DNA from: Anaerolineales bacterium
Lineage (GTDB): Bacteria > Chloroflexota > Anaerolineae > Anaerolineales > Villigracilaceae
Direction: 5' to 3'
Assembly (NCBI GenBank): GCA_016744335.1
Contig: JADGEO010000015.1
Location: 1 to 64,000, forward strand
DNA length: 64,000 nt
The notes under the pieces were generated by a model. That model made no database searches. It worked only from the letters and a program-made list of their open reading frames with translations, and was not told the DNA's origin. Made by a program: the position numbers and the translations under genes. Positions 34,396 to 43,007 of this stretch are shown here, one piece after another (within the stretch, counting starts at the first letter, position 1; each line of letters starts with the position of its first letter).

Positions 34396-35397
34396 TTAAG
34401 ACCCGCCCTTACGAAAATCCATGAGTTGTTGATAAATACCCGAAAGGGTTTCGCCTTCGGTTGTTAAACCATAAATGCCGACAATGCCGCTAAAAGTATA
34501 GTTAAATAGCCGCACGACGAGGGCGACTGCTAGGGCAGATGAAGCATCGTCTGAGAGCAGAGTAAGCGAGCCAGCGATTGCCGCTTCGAGGGTGCCAATT
34601 GCGCCTGGAAGTGAAGGGATTGCCCCACCAAATGCCGCCGCTCCGATGCCAAACATGCCCCAGATAAGGGTGGCTTGCGGAAAAAAAGCAGTGATAATGA
34701 GGGTATATTGCACAATGGCGATTGCCCAGTTGAGGAGCATCCAGAGGATAAATCGCAGAAAAAGCCAGCCATCGGTGAAGACCGTGAGACCATTGAGGAG
34801 AGATTTGACCAACTCGCCGCCAAGTTTGTTGATTTTTGGGGCGCGGGTGGTGATTTTATCAAAAAAGCTCAGTGCCCATTCTTGGTTGTGGGCAAGAAGG
34901 TAGAGAATGATGATAGCGAGAAGAACAAGGCCCCCAATGATATAAGCAATTTGTGCAGTGCCTTCTGTTTGGGCAATATAAGGGAGTGCGGTAAGTAAAA
35001 TGGCGGCAGAGATGATGAGGTCAAAAATGCGTTCTACAAAAACAGTGGGAATGATTTCGGCAAAGCTTAGCGGTGTTTTTCTGCTAAGGAGAAAGGCGCG
35101 CCCTAATTCCCCGAGTCTGAAAGGAAGAAAGTTGTTGAGTAGATAGCCCTCGCTGGTGGTGATAAAGGTGTCTTTATAAGAGGGGATATCTTTAAGCAAG
35201 GTCTGCCACACTTTTGTGCGCACCATGAGCCATAAGATATTGAGCATTCCGGCAATGAGAAGTAGGCGATAATTTGCCTCAAGCAGAGCGTTTATGGTTT
35301 TGGGGATATCCACGGCATTAAGAATAACGCCGATAAGTATGATGCTGATAATTGTACCGGGGAGCCAGCGTTTGGATTTTTGGAAGAAAGTCTTCAT
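34396..35397 (-). CDS. lysylphosphatidylglycerol synthase-type TM (UPF0104) protein
   Basis: 333 residues with about eight membrane helices. It resembles the LPG_synthase_TM/UPF0104 (AglD-like) family: LLIAGMLNILWLMVRTKVWQ, NNFLPFRLGELGRAFLLSRK, VFVERIFDLIISA, and GIGAAAFGGAIPSLPGAIGTLEA. There is no C-terminal LPG synthetase domain, so it is the membrane part only. It is thought to flip or transport lipid intermediates. Clustering with an NDP-sugar epimerase suggests surface glycolipid assembly. It lacks a clear Shine-Dalgarno. Confidence 0.8.
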   Translation of the reverse strand: MKTFFQKSKRWLPGTIISIILIGVILNAVDIPKTINALLEANYRLLLIAGMLNILWLMVRTKVWQTLLKDIPSYKDTFITTSEGYLLNNFLPFRLGELGRAFLLSRKTPLSFAEIIPTVFVERIFDLIISAAILLTALPYIAQTEGTAQIAYIIGGLVLLAIIILYLLAHNQEWALSFFDKITTRAPKINKLGGELVKSLLNGLTVFTDGWLFLRFILWMLLNWAIAIVQYTLIITAFFPQATLIWGMFGIGAAAFGGAIPSLPGAIGTLEAAIAGSLTLLSDDASSALAVALVVRLFNYTFSGIVGIYGLTTEGETLSGIYQQLMDFRKGGS

Positions 35398-35402
35398 TTT
35401 AG

Positions 35403-35490
35403 GGGGAGGTGTAAAAGGGCAAAAGGGTAAATGGGCAAATGGGCAAAAGAACGCAAATGTTTCCTTTGCTCCTCTGCCCCTTTGAACCTT
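35403..35490. repeat. aaagggcaaa-type imperfect palindrome
   Basis: Tandem AAAAGGGCAAAAGGGTAAAT and GGGCAAATGGGCAAA-like stretches face CCTTTGCTCCTCTGCCCC and TTTGAACCTTTGC. This forms an imperfect hairpin in the gap between lepA and the UPF0104-like gene. Confidence 0.55.
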
Positions 35491-35494
35491 TGCT

Positions 35495-37291
35495 TTAGTC
35501 GTCTAATTTCAAGACAGCCATAAAAGCCTCTTGCGGGATTTCAACACTGCCGACCATCTTCATCCGTTTTTTGCCTTTTTTCTGTTTTTCTAGCAACTTT
35601 TTCTTACGAGAAACATCGCCACCATAGCATTTTGCGGTTACGTCTTTTCTCAAGGCTTTTACGTTGGCACGGCTAATTACACGCCCGCCAGCCGCGGCTT
35701 GGATAGCCACATCAAACATTTGGCGGGGAATTGTTTTTCGCAATTTCGTAATCAGTTTTTGCCCTTTTCTATACGCCGAATCTTTATGCACAATAGTTGC
35801 CAAGGCATCCATTGGTTCGTGGTTTACCAAAATTTCTAACTTTACCAAATCGTCTTTTCGATATTCTTTGAAATGATAATCAAGTGAAGCATAACCACGC
35901 GTGCCCGATTTTAGGGCATCAAAAAAGTCTACAATTAATTCAGAAAGTGGAATTTCATAATTCAACTGCACGCGGCTAGGGGCGGGGTATTGTTGCTCTA
36001 AAAACATGCCGCGCCGCTTTGTAACCAACTCCATAATAGGACCATAATAATCAGTTGGCGTGAAAATTTCTATATTCATCCATGGCTCGCGAATTTCTGC
36101 AATCTCGCCTTCTTCAGGCAGGCTGGCAGGAGAATCTATGCGCATGGTCTCGCCATTTTTTAGTAAAACTTCATACTCTACCGAAGGGGCGGTAAAAAGC
36201 ACGTTCAAATTATATTCGCGCTCAATCCGCTCTTGGATAATTTCCATGTGGAACAGCCCCAAAAATCCCGCTCTGAAACCAAAGCCCAAAGCCTGAGAAG
36301 TTTCTGGTTGATAAACCAAAGAGGCATCATTTAATTGCAATTTCTCTAACCCATCTCGAAGCTCTTCGTATTCTTCAGGAACAACGGGATAAATGCCCGC
36401 AAAAACCATTGGTTTCGGCATTTGATACCCAGGAAGGGCGGTACGCGCCGGACCTTGGGCTTGCGTGACCGTATCACCAACCCGACAGTCTTGAACAGTT
36501 TTCAGCCCCGTAGCGATATACCCAACCTCGCCCGCGTGGATGCTTTTCGTAACCTTCATTGTGGGTGCGAAAATACCAATTTCAACGGGGTCTACATTTG
36601 CTTGAGTAGACATTAACATTAACTTATCGTTTTTCGTAATCTCTCCATCCACTACACGGATATAAGCAATCACGCCCTTATAAGAATCGTAATGTGTGTC
36701 GAAAATTAATGCGCGCAAAGGAGCTTTTCGATCGCCTTGTGGCGGTGGGACGCGTTCAACAACCGTTTCTAAAACAGCGGGGATATTGATATTGTTTTTA
36801 GCAGAGATTCGTAAAATTTCATCAGGGTTTCCGCCGAGCAAAGAAACGACATCTTCTGCCACTTTGTCAGGGTTGGCAGAGGGCAAATCGATTTTGTTAA
36901 TGACGGGGATAATCTCCAAGTCGGCATCGAGGGCAGAGTAGAGGTTGGCAAGGGTTTGCGCTTCAATGCCCTGAGTTGCATCTACGATAAGGAGGGCGCC
37001 CTCACAGGCGTTCATGGCACGGCTAACTTCGTAGCCAAAATCTACATGACCAGGGGTGTCGATTAAATTAAGGTCGTAAGTTTTCCCATCTTCGGCGACA
37101 TAATCCATATAAACGGCAGAGGCTTTAATGGTGACACCTTTTTCGCGTTCTAGATCCATATCGTCTAAAATCTGCGCGGTCATATCTCTATCGGCGATGG
37201 TGTTGGTGAGTTGCAATAGTCTATCTGCCAGCGTAGATTTTCCGTGGTCTATATGGGCGATAATGGAGAAGTTTCGTATATTTTTACTCAT
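35495..37291 (-). CDS. lepA: elongation factor 4 (LepA)
   Basis: 598 residues, the expected length. GTPase motifs are clear: G1 AHIDHGKSTLAD, switch DTPGHVDFGYEVSR, NKIDLP. The EF-G-like domains follow and the C-terminal LepA-specific domain closes with KKRMKMVGSVEIPQEAFMAV. It is a ribosome-associated GTPase acting on translation under stress. It is a core gene and gives no sign of transfer. It lies divergently to the TIR gene on a 274-base spacer. Confidence 0.97.
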   Translation of the reverse strand: MSKNIRNFSIIAHIDHGKSTLADRLLQLTNTIADRDMTAQILDDMDLEREKGVTIKASAVYMDYVAEDGKTYDLNLIDTPGHVDFGYEVSRAMNACEGALLIVDATQGIEAQTLANLYSALDADLEIIPVINKIDLPSANPDKVAEDVVSLLGGNPDEILRISAKNNINIPAVLETVVERVPPPQGDRKAPLRALIFDTHYDSYKGVIAYIRVVDGEITKNDKLMLMSTQANVDPVEIGIFAPTMKVTKSIHAGEVGYIATGLKTVQDCRVGDTVTQAQGPARTALPGYQMPKPMVFAGIYPVVPEEYEELRDGLEKLQLNDASLVYQPETSQALGFGFRAGFLGLFHMEIIQERIEREYNLNVLFTAPSVEYEVLLKNGETMRIDSPASLPEEGEIAEIREPWMNIEIFTPTDYYGPIMELVTKRRGMFLEQQYPAPSRVQLNYEIPLSELIVDFFDALKSGTRGYASLDYHFKEYRKDDLVKLEILVNHEPMDALATIVHKDSAYRKGQKLITKLRKTIPRQMFDVAIQAAAGGRVISRANVKALRKDVTAKCYGGDVSRKKKLLEKQKKGKKRMKMVGSVEIPQEAFMAVLKLDD

Positions 37292-37520
37292 GGTTTTTAT
37301 AGGGTTGTTCTCTACGAAGAAAAAATGTATCTTCGTTGTGAATGTTTAGTAGTCGTTTTCATAGCAAGGAGAAGTATACCATTTTGTGGGGAGGAGGCGG
37401 GCAGACGTTTATGTCACGAAGTTGTTCGTAGATGTAGCGCACGCTAAAATCACGCGTGAGGCAGGGGGTTCCCCATTTCCTCTGAAGCAAATAATCCCCC
37501 AATTCTCCTATTCTCTAGGG

Positions 37521-37526
37521 TATAAT
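37521..37526 (+). promoter_or_regulatory. possible -10 box of the TIR-FGE gene
   Basis: TATAAT lies 40 bases upstream of the start at 37566, in GGGTATAATC context. No good -35 is seen at the usual spacing, so this is a tentative call. Confidence 0.5.
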
Positions 37527-37565
37527 CTTGCCCTCTGAGAACATCATTAAAGAAAAGGTAAAATA

Positions 37566-39050
37566 ATGGCAAAAAAAATATTTATTTCTTATTCACATAA
37601 AAATAAAAAATTCGCGAAAAAGGTAGCTCAAGATCTTGAAAAAACAGGGCATGATGTTTGGTGGGATATAACGGATATAGAGGGGGGCGATCGCTGGGCA
37701 AAAGAGATTCAAGAAGGTATTACTCGGAGCGAAGTTTTTTTGATTATTGTTTCTCCTGCTTCTATCATATCTGAGTGGGTTGAAAAAGAATTTATCTTTG
37801 CAAGCAATAGAAATATGAAAATAGTCCCTCTTCTTTATGAGGAGTGTGAGCTTCCCGTTTGGTTGCTAAACTTGCAATATGTTGATCTTCGGGAAGGTAG
37901 TTACGATATGAATTTTCAGCAAGTGTTAAATTCTGTGGCAAATTATGGGCGGCGAGCGGGTGATGCAAAAGCGGAGCCTCGTAAAATTGTAAGGCGTGTG
38001 AAGAAGTTTTCTCGTTATAGTATTGTGCTTGCTGTGGCTGTTTTTCTAGGGGTTTTAGTTTTAATTCTGCTGAATCCCTTTGTGCTTGCGTCTGCACCTG
38101 CGCCTACGCTAACCCCTTCAAACACCGCAACTCAATTTTTTACCAAAACAAGTGAGCCGCGTGTAGTGGCAAGCACAAATACAACCGTGCCACCAACGGA
38201 AGAGAAAATGGAGACACTTGCCCCAACAGATGCTGTTGACGAGACTCCTGTAGTTGCTGAGACATCAACGCATACCCCAGCCCCCTCTGAAATACCTACT
38301 TTTATTGGGCTTGATCCCGCTATAACAGATGCCGCGGGGGCTGAGATGCTTCTTGTAGAATCGGGTACCTTTTTGATGGGTAAAGATGCTTCCGAAGTTG
38401 ATGAGAAGCCTGCCCATATTGTTAGTTTAGATGACTATTATATAGATAAATACGAAGTAACAAACGCTGATTATAAAGCTTGCGTAGACGAGCTTGGGTG
38501 CGCTCTTCCTAAAACGACAACTTTTTATGTCTCTTCTCGCTACAGAAATCACCCTGTTACCTTCGTGAGTTGGGAGAATGCAAACAGTTTTTGTGAATGG
38601 AGAGAGGCCCGTCTTCCCACTGAAGCAGAGTGGGAGAAAGCCGCGCGTGGCACAGATGCTTATAGTTATCCTTGGGGAAATGACTTTAATGACGAATCCT
38701 TGAATTTCTGTGATGTTGAGTGCGAGTATTCTTGGGCAGATAAAAGTGCCAGAGATTATTACACAACAACTGCTCCCGTTGGACTTTTCTCCGGCGGGGC
38801 AAGTATTTATGGCGTTTTAGATATGGCAGGGAATACGGCAGAATGGGTCGCCGATTGGTATGCGGAAGATTATTATGAAAATTCGCCCATCGTAAATCCG
38901 CTTGGTCCTGAAACTGGACTTCGCCGTGTGTTACGCGGTGGCTCGTGGTACGATCGAAAATATGATGTGCGCACCTTTAAGCGTGACGAACTACGCCCCA
39001 ATGTAGCCTATAACTATACTGGCTTCCGCTGTGCGGCAAATGCTGAGTAA
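37566..39050 (+). CDS. TIR domain-transmembrane-FGE-sulfatase-fold fusion protein
   Basis: 494 residues in four parts: TIR domain (1 to about 125, KKIFISYSHKNKKFAKK and a Glu75 position in SEWVEKE), charged linker, a single membrane helix (about 151-170), then a Thr/Pro-rich spacer (about 175-260) and an FGE-sulfatase/SUMF1 fold to the end (MLLVESGTFLMGKDASEVDE ... GFRCA). The topology places TIR inside and the FGE-like domain outside. The FGE active-site cysteines are not seen: the GGSWYDRKYDVRTFKRDEL region has none. So a binding or sensing role seems more likely than formylglycine formation. The TIR could be an NADase. Standalone gene, GAAAAGG site. Confidence 0.85.
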   Translation: MAKKIFISYSHKNKKFAKKVAQDLEKTGHDVWWDITDIEGGDRWAKEIQEGITRSEVFLIIVSPASIISEWVEKEFIFASNRNMKIVPLLYEECELPVWLLNLQYVDLREGSYDMNFQQVLNSVANYGRRAGDAKAEPRKIVRRVKKFSRYSIVLAVAVFLGVLVLILLNPFVLASAPAPTLTPSNTATQFFTKTSEPRVVASTNTTVPPTEEKMETLAPTDAVDETPVVAETSTHTPAPSEIPTFIGLDPAITDAAGAEMLLVESGTFLMGKDASEVDEKPAHIVSLDDYYIDKYEVTNADYKACVDELGCALPKTTTFYVSSRYRNHPVTFVSWENANSFCEWREARLPTEAEWEKAARGTDAYSYPWGNDFNDESLNFCDVECEYSWADKSARDYYTTTAPVGLFSGGASIYGVLDMAGNTAEWVADWYAEDYYENSPIVNPLGPETGLRRVLRGGSWYDRKYDVRTFKRDELRPNVAYNYTGFRCAANAE

Positions 39051-39435
39051 GGGCTACTTTTCTAACGTATTTTGTGTCTATGATTTGTACCTAAACCCTC
39101 TTTTCCCCTTTGGGTTTTGTTAAAACAAGGCATTTTTTTGCATCCTTTCGAATATGTTTCTTGAGGGGTGAGATGAGCGGGTTCAGGTGTCCGCTAGAAT
39201 GTTGCATAATTCGAAGCGGTACTTAAGCGTAGGCTATGGTGCTATGAGTGAAATCCTTGTAATTAGTTTTAAGGAGTTTAAAGATTTAAATTCTCCTATA
39301 TTTTAGTCTCTCACAAAATATAAAATGCGAAGCGGAATGATTTCACGCCCTAGACGAACGGCATCTTTGTTTGTTTTTTTTAATCATGATAAATCTCGAA
39401 AAATACAAATACAATAAAGTTTGAAATGAATACTT
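39051..39435. other. intergenic region, no features seen
   Basis: AT-rich, 385 bases with no credible coding sequence, hairpin or clear promoter. The following gene has only a weak ribosome site. Confidence 0.5.
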
Positions 39436-40788
39436 ATGAATAAAAAACCTGTAAAATACTTAGTTTATATAATTATTTTTTTGTTTTTTTTGTTTTATGC
39501 TCAGATGCGTTATGAAAACAGCCTACTCCCTGTCCCACGTTCTGGTTTTGGCGATGTAAAAGAGTATTATAAGATTGCGTCACAGTCTATATTTTCTGAA
39601 TCCTTTTGGATTGGGGAGCGACCTCCAACGATCCCATTGTTTTTCAAACTTACGGGAACTGAATATGGGCAAAACTACGATAAAGTAGTGACCTTTCAAT
39701 TATTGTTTTCTATAGTTTCTTGGGGGGTGTTGGCTCTGACATTAGCAAAGATAACAAAAAACACTGTCATGAAACCTATTTCTTTTGCTGTTATTCTTGC
39801 ATTTAGCTTAAGCGAAGAAATTATTATGTGGGATTATTTAATAATAAGCGAATCGGTTTCAATTTCATTGATGGTTTTGTTTATTGCTAGTTCCATACTA
39901 CTTCTTGAAAAATGGAATGCGCTTCGTGTATCTTTTCTTGTTGTAAGTTCTATTTTACTTGTTGGAGCAAGGGAGAATTTTGCTTACTGGTTGTTGATGA
40001 TAGGATTTTCATTATTAATACTAGTGTTGGTAAAAAAGCACATCAAGAGAGTCCTTATTATAAGTGCTTTTTTTATTATTCTTTTTTTTATAAGTGATGC
40101 TTTAGCATCAGCAAGTTTAAGATGGTATTTTCCATTACTGAATACAATTAGTATAAGGATTTTGCCCGAAGAAGAACACATAGCTTATCTTGAAAAACTT
40201 GGGATGCCCGTGACAGATGCTTTGCTTGAGCGTAGGGGACTAGCACTTCATCAGGGAAATCCTACGATGATAGAAGACCCTGAATTAGAATCGTTTCGAA
40301 AATGGGTAAAAAGCGAAGGAAAACAAGCATATATTAAGTTTTTATGGTTTTATAAAGCAGACCTCTTACAAGATTGGACCCAAGAGATAGAGGCAGTGCT
40401 AGTTCCAGATTTCTATTTTTATGGTGCATCAAAATTTAAGCCTATTATAAAAGATCCTCGTCTTGATGAGTATTTATACCCTGTTCGTTTTGGTGTGTTT
40501 TTGTTCTTTGCCGCAAATTTTATGGCATCTGCGGGGACTGTATGGGCTTTTTACGAACGAAAAATAAATTGGGTGGTGCCTCTTTTGCTTATCTTATTGT
40601 CTTTTCCTCAAATGCTATTTATATTGAGTGCTGATGGCAATGATCTCGCTAGACATTGTTTGTTTTACAGTGTTCAACTTAGGCTAGGTGTTTGGATTTT
40701 TATCTTATATAGTCTTGATTTTTTGATAAGTCAAATCAAAACAACCAAGTTTTATCTAACGCCAAAAACAATTATTTCTTCTTTTTAG
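39436..40788 (+). CDS. AT-rich multi-pass membrane protein of unknown function
   Basis: 450 residues with about ten membrane helices. The N-terminal helix (residues 7-24) is followed by an extracellular-looking segment (RYENSLLPVPRSGFGDVKEY ... FWIGERPPTIPLFFKL), then repeated hydrophobic helices. The arrangement with early loop and R/P residues is reminiscent of GT39/GT-C glycosyltransferases, but no motif identifies it. Codon use is markedly AT-rich compared with neighbours, suggesting transfer. It ends 30 bases before the terminator shared with ssrA. Function unknown. Confidence 0.65.
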   Translation: MNKKPVKYLVYIIIFLFFLFYAQMRYENSLLPVPRSGFGDVKEYYKIASQSIFSESFWIGERPPTIPLFFKLTGTEYGQNYDKVVTFQLLFSIVSWGVLALTLAKITKNTVMKPISFAVILAFSLSEEIIMWDYLIISESVSISLMVLFIASSILLLEKWNALRVSFLVVSSILLVGARENFAYWLLMIGFSLLILVLVKKHIKRVLIISAFFIILFFISDALASASLRWYFPLLNTISIRILPEEEHIAYLEKLGMPVTDALLERRGLALHQGNPTMIEDPELESFRKWVKSEGKQAYIKFLWFYKADLLQDWTQEIEAVLVPDFYFYGASKFKPIIKDPRLDEYLYPVRFGVFLFFAANFMASAGTVWAFYERKINWVVPLLLILLSFPQMLFILSADGNDLARHCLFYSVQLRLGVWIFILYSLDFLISQIKTTKFYLTPKTIISSF

Positions 40789-40820
40789 AAACCTGCTAGA
40801 AACTAAATTGCTGTTTATAC

Positions 40821-40855
40821 AAAAAAACGCTACCCCATAAGGGTAGCGTTTTTTT
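40821..40855. terminator. bidirectional terminator between membrane protein gene and ssrA
   Basis: A perfect 15-bp stem AAAAAAACGCTACCC/GGGTAGCGTTTTTTT with loop CATAA, T-runs on both strands. It ends the converging plus-strand membrane protein gene and the minus-strand tmRNA. Confidence 0.9.
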
Positions 40856-40856
40856 G

Positions 40857-41258
40857 TGGAGATGGCGGGAATCGAACCCGCGTCCGAAAAACTCGAGCCT
40901 CGAACGTCTACGAGCGTAGCCAATTGATGTACGTCACCAGAGAATTCTCAATTGGCAGGAAATTTCTCCAGTCAGCCACTTGGACCCGAAAGCCCTCTTT
41001 CACATATTTAGTGGCATCCTATGTGGCACTCCGCTTTTGCGTCGCCCGATCCTATGACCCAACGGAGAAGGGTAAAGGGGGACGCGGTCTACTGTGAGAC
41101 CGTACCGTTATGGTCTCTCTTCGCTTACGCGGCGAGAGGCATAGCGGCGTATGGGGTGCGTTGTTTGGCACTTAATTTTTGCACTGATTTTACGAGAAAC
41201 GGTGCACTCTCGGCTCGCAATTCGGGATCAGCCTTCTCCGTCGAAGCCTATCATCCCC
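40857..41258 (-). ncRNA. ssrA: transfer-messenger RNA
   Basis: About 402 nt. The 5' end GGGGATGATAGGCTTCGAC pairs with the 3' acceptor CATCTCC (seven pairs including one G-U), and the T-arm is GCGGGTTCGATTCCCGC. The 3' CCA is not encoded. The tag frame runs from GCC at 41169 to TAA at 41125 and gives A-K-Q-R-T-P-Y-A-A-M-P-L-A-A, ending in the usual Leu-Ala-Ala degradation signal. It releases stalled ribosomes and tags the nascent protein. A promoter is visible upstream and a bidirectional terminator downstream. Confidence 0.93.
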
Positions 41259-41269
41259 GTTGCTTTTTC

Positions 41270-41297
41270 ATTATAGCACTAAGTTCTCTTTCTGCAA
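41270..41297 (-). promoter_or_regulatory. promoter of ssrA
   Basis: On the minus strand TTGCAG (41292-41297) and TATAAT (41270-41275) are separated by 16 bases, 11 bases before the tmRNA 5' end. A good sigma-70-type match. Confidence 0.75.
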
Positions 41298-41360
41298 AAT
41301 CCACGAAGACTTCTGAGGATGTTATACTTGCTAAAGTAAATATCTAGCAAGGAGTATCCC

Positions 41361-42929
41361 ATGCAAAAAGACTATCTTTGGTGGCGTGATGGCATCATAT
41401 ATCAAATTTACCCACGTTCATTTAATGATACCAACCACAACGGTTTAGGCGATTTACCGGGCATTACTGCTCGCCTTGATTATTTCAAAAACTTAGGCGT
41501 AGACGCCCTCTGGCTTTCACCTTTTTACTCCACACCAGATGCCGATTTTGGATACGATATCAGCAATCATGTGGATGTGGATCCTCGCTTCGGCTCGCTA
41601 AAAGATTTTGATACCTTAATAGAAAAAAGCCATAAACGGGGTATTCGTATCATCCTTGACCTTGTGCTTAATCACGTTTCCGATCAGCATCCGTGGTTCC
41701 AACAATCACGCGTTGATTCTACCAATCCCAAACAAGATTGGTTTATTTGGCAGGATTCCATCCCCAACAACTGGGAATCGGTCTTTGGCGGCAAAGCCTG
41801 GACTTATGACGAAAAGCGCGGGCAGTACTACTACCACATGTTCCTCAAAGAACAGCCCGATGTCAATTGGCGTAATCCCGAAGTGCGCAAAGCTCAAATG
41901 GATGTCTTGCGCTTCTGGCTCGAACGTGACGTAGATGGCTTTCGGCTAGATGTTTTCAACGTCTATTTCAAAGATGAGCAATTGCGCAATAACCCCCCAA
42001 AATGGGGACGAAGAGCCTTTGAACGCCAGCACCATCTCTACGATGGCGATCAACCAGAGATGGAATCGGTGCTAAAAGAAATGCGCGATATCTTAGATGA
42101 ATATCCCGAACGATACGCAGTAGGTGAAACATTCTTAGCCACGCGTGAAAAAATAATTCGTTATAACGGTACGGATAAACTGCACGCCGCCTTTGATTTT
42201 GAATTTCTATGGAGTAAATATAAACCTGAAAAGTTTCTAAAAGCCATAAACAATTGGGAAAATCTCGCCGAAGAAGCGCAGATGTTTCCCAATTATGTGT
42301 TGAGCAACCACGATGCGCCCCGCCCCGCTACGCGTTATGCTAAAAATGAAGATGATGCCCGCATAAAAGTGATTATGGCGATGTTGCTCACTATGCGTGG
42401 AACTCCCTTCCTTTATTATGGTGATGAAATCGGGATGCGTGATATATCCTTAAAACGTAGCGAGATTATGGACCCCCCAGGCAAGAAATACTGGCCCTTT
42501 AATAAGGGGCGCGATGGTTGTCGCTCGCCCATGCAGTGGGATGATTCTATAAACGCTGGTTTCTCAACCGAAAAGCCTTGGTTGCCTGTACACCCCAACT
42601 ATAAAAAACGCAATGTCTCTGTTCAACAGGAAGACGAAAGCTCAATTTTCAATTTCACACGTGAGATAATTGCATTGCGCAAGGATAATAAAACTTTGAG
42701 GCATGGTGAACTTATCCCCTTTTCTGCGGTGCCAGATGATGTGATGGCATATTTACGCCAACGTGATGACGAAGAAATTCTAGTTCTCTTGAACTTTAGC
42801 AAGAAAGAGAAAAAGGTTGCTTTACCCCAAAAATCTTGGCAAATTCTTTTTTCCAAGAACAGAGAAGGCGAAGCTGATGAAGAAATTATACTTTTACCGC
42901 ATGAAGTGCTTTTATTGAAGAATATCTGA
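41361..42929 (+). CDS. GH13 alpha-glucosidase (oligo-1,6-glucosidase-like)
   Basis: 522 residues; glycoside hydrolase 13 family, TIM barrel plus C-terminal beta domain. The catalytic residues are visible: nucleophile Asp in DGFRLDVFNV, acid/base Glu in AVGETFLAT, and the transition-state Asp in VLSNHDAPRP. DLVLNHVSDQHPWFQ is the conserved first region. WWRDGIIYQIYPRSFNDT opens the family. Likely substrates are isomalto-oligosaccharides, maltose or related alpha-glucosides. There is no signal peptide, so it is cytoplasmic. AAGGAG precedes the ATG. Confidence 0.93.
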   Translation: MQKDYLWWRDGIIYQIYPRSFNDTNHNGLGDLPGITARLDYFKNLGVDALWLSPFYSTPDADFGYDISNHVDVDPRFGSLKDFDTLIEKSHKRGIRIILDLVLNHVSDQHPWFQQSRVDSTNPKQDWFIWQDSIPNNWESVFGGKAWTYDEKRGQYYYHMFLKEQPDVNWRNPEVRKAQMDVLRFWLERDVDGFRLDVFNVYFKDEQLRNNPPKWGRRAFERQHHLYDGDQPEMESVLKEMRDILDEYPERYAVGETFLATREKIIRYNGTDKLHAAFDFEFLWSKYKPEKFLKAINNWENLAEEAQMFPNYVLSNHDAPRPATRYAKNEDDARIKVIMAMLLTMRGTPFLYYGDEIGMRDISLKRSEIMDPPGKKYWPFNKGRDGCRSPMQWDDSINAGFSTEKPWLPVHPNYKKRNVSVQQEDESSIFNFTREIIALRKDNKTLRHGELIPFSAVPDDVMAYLRQRDDEEILVLLNFSKKEKKVALPQKSWQILFSKNREGEADEEIILLPHEVLLLKNI

Positions 42930-43007
42930 CGTGCATTGCATCCACTTTTGGATGCGTCTAGGCTCAACCCGCAACGCATTTTTTCAAATGCAATGCAGAT
43001 ATATAAT

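Noticed and set aside
37566..39050. Diversity-generating retroelement target in the FGE-fold domain
   Set aside because: The C-type-lectin-like end resembles such targets, but no reverse transcriptase or template repeat is visible nearby.
41021..41347. 108-codon plus-strand frame over the tmRNA gene
   Set aside because: It is antisense to ssrA, whose structure, tag frame and promoter are clear.
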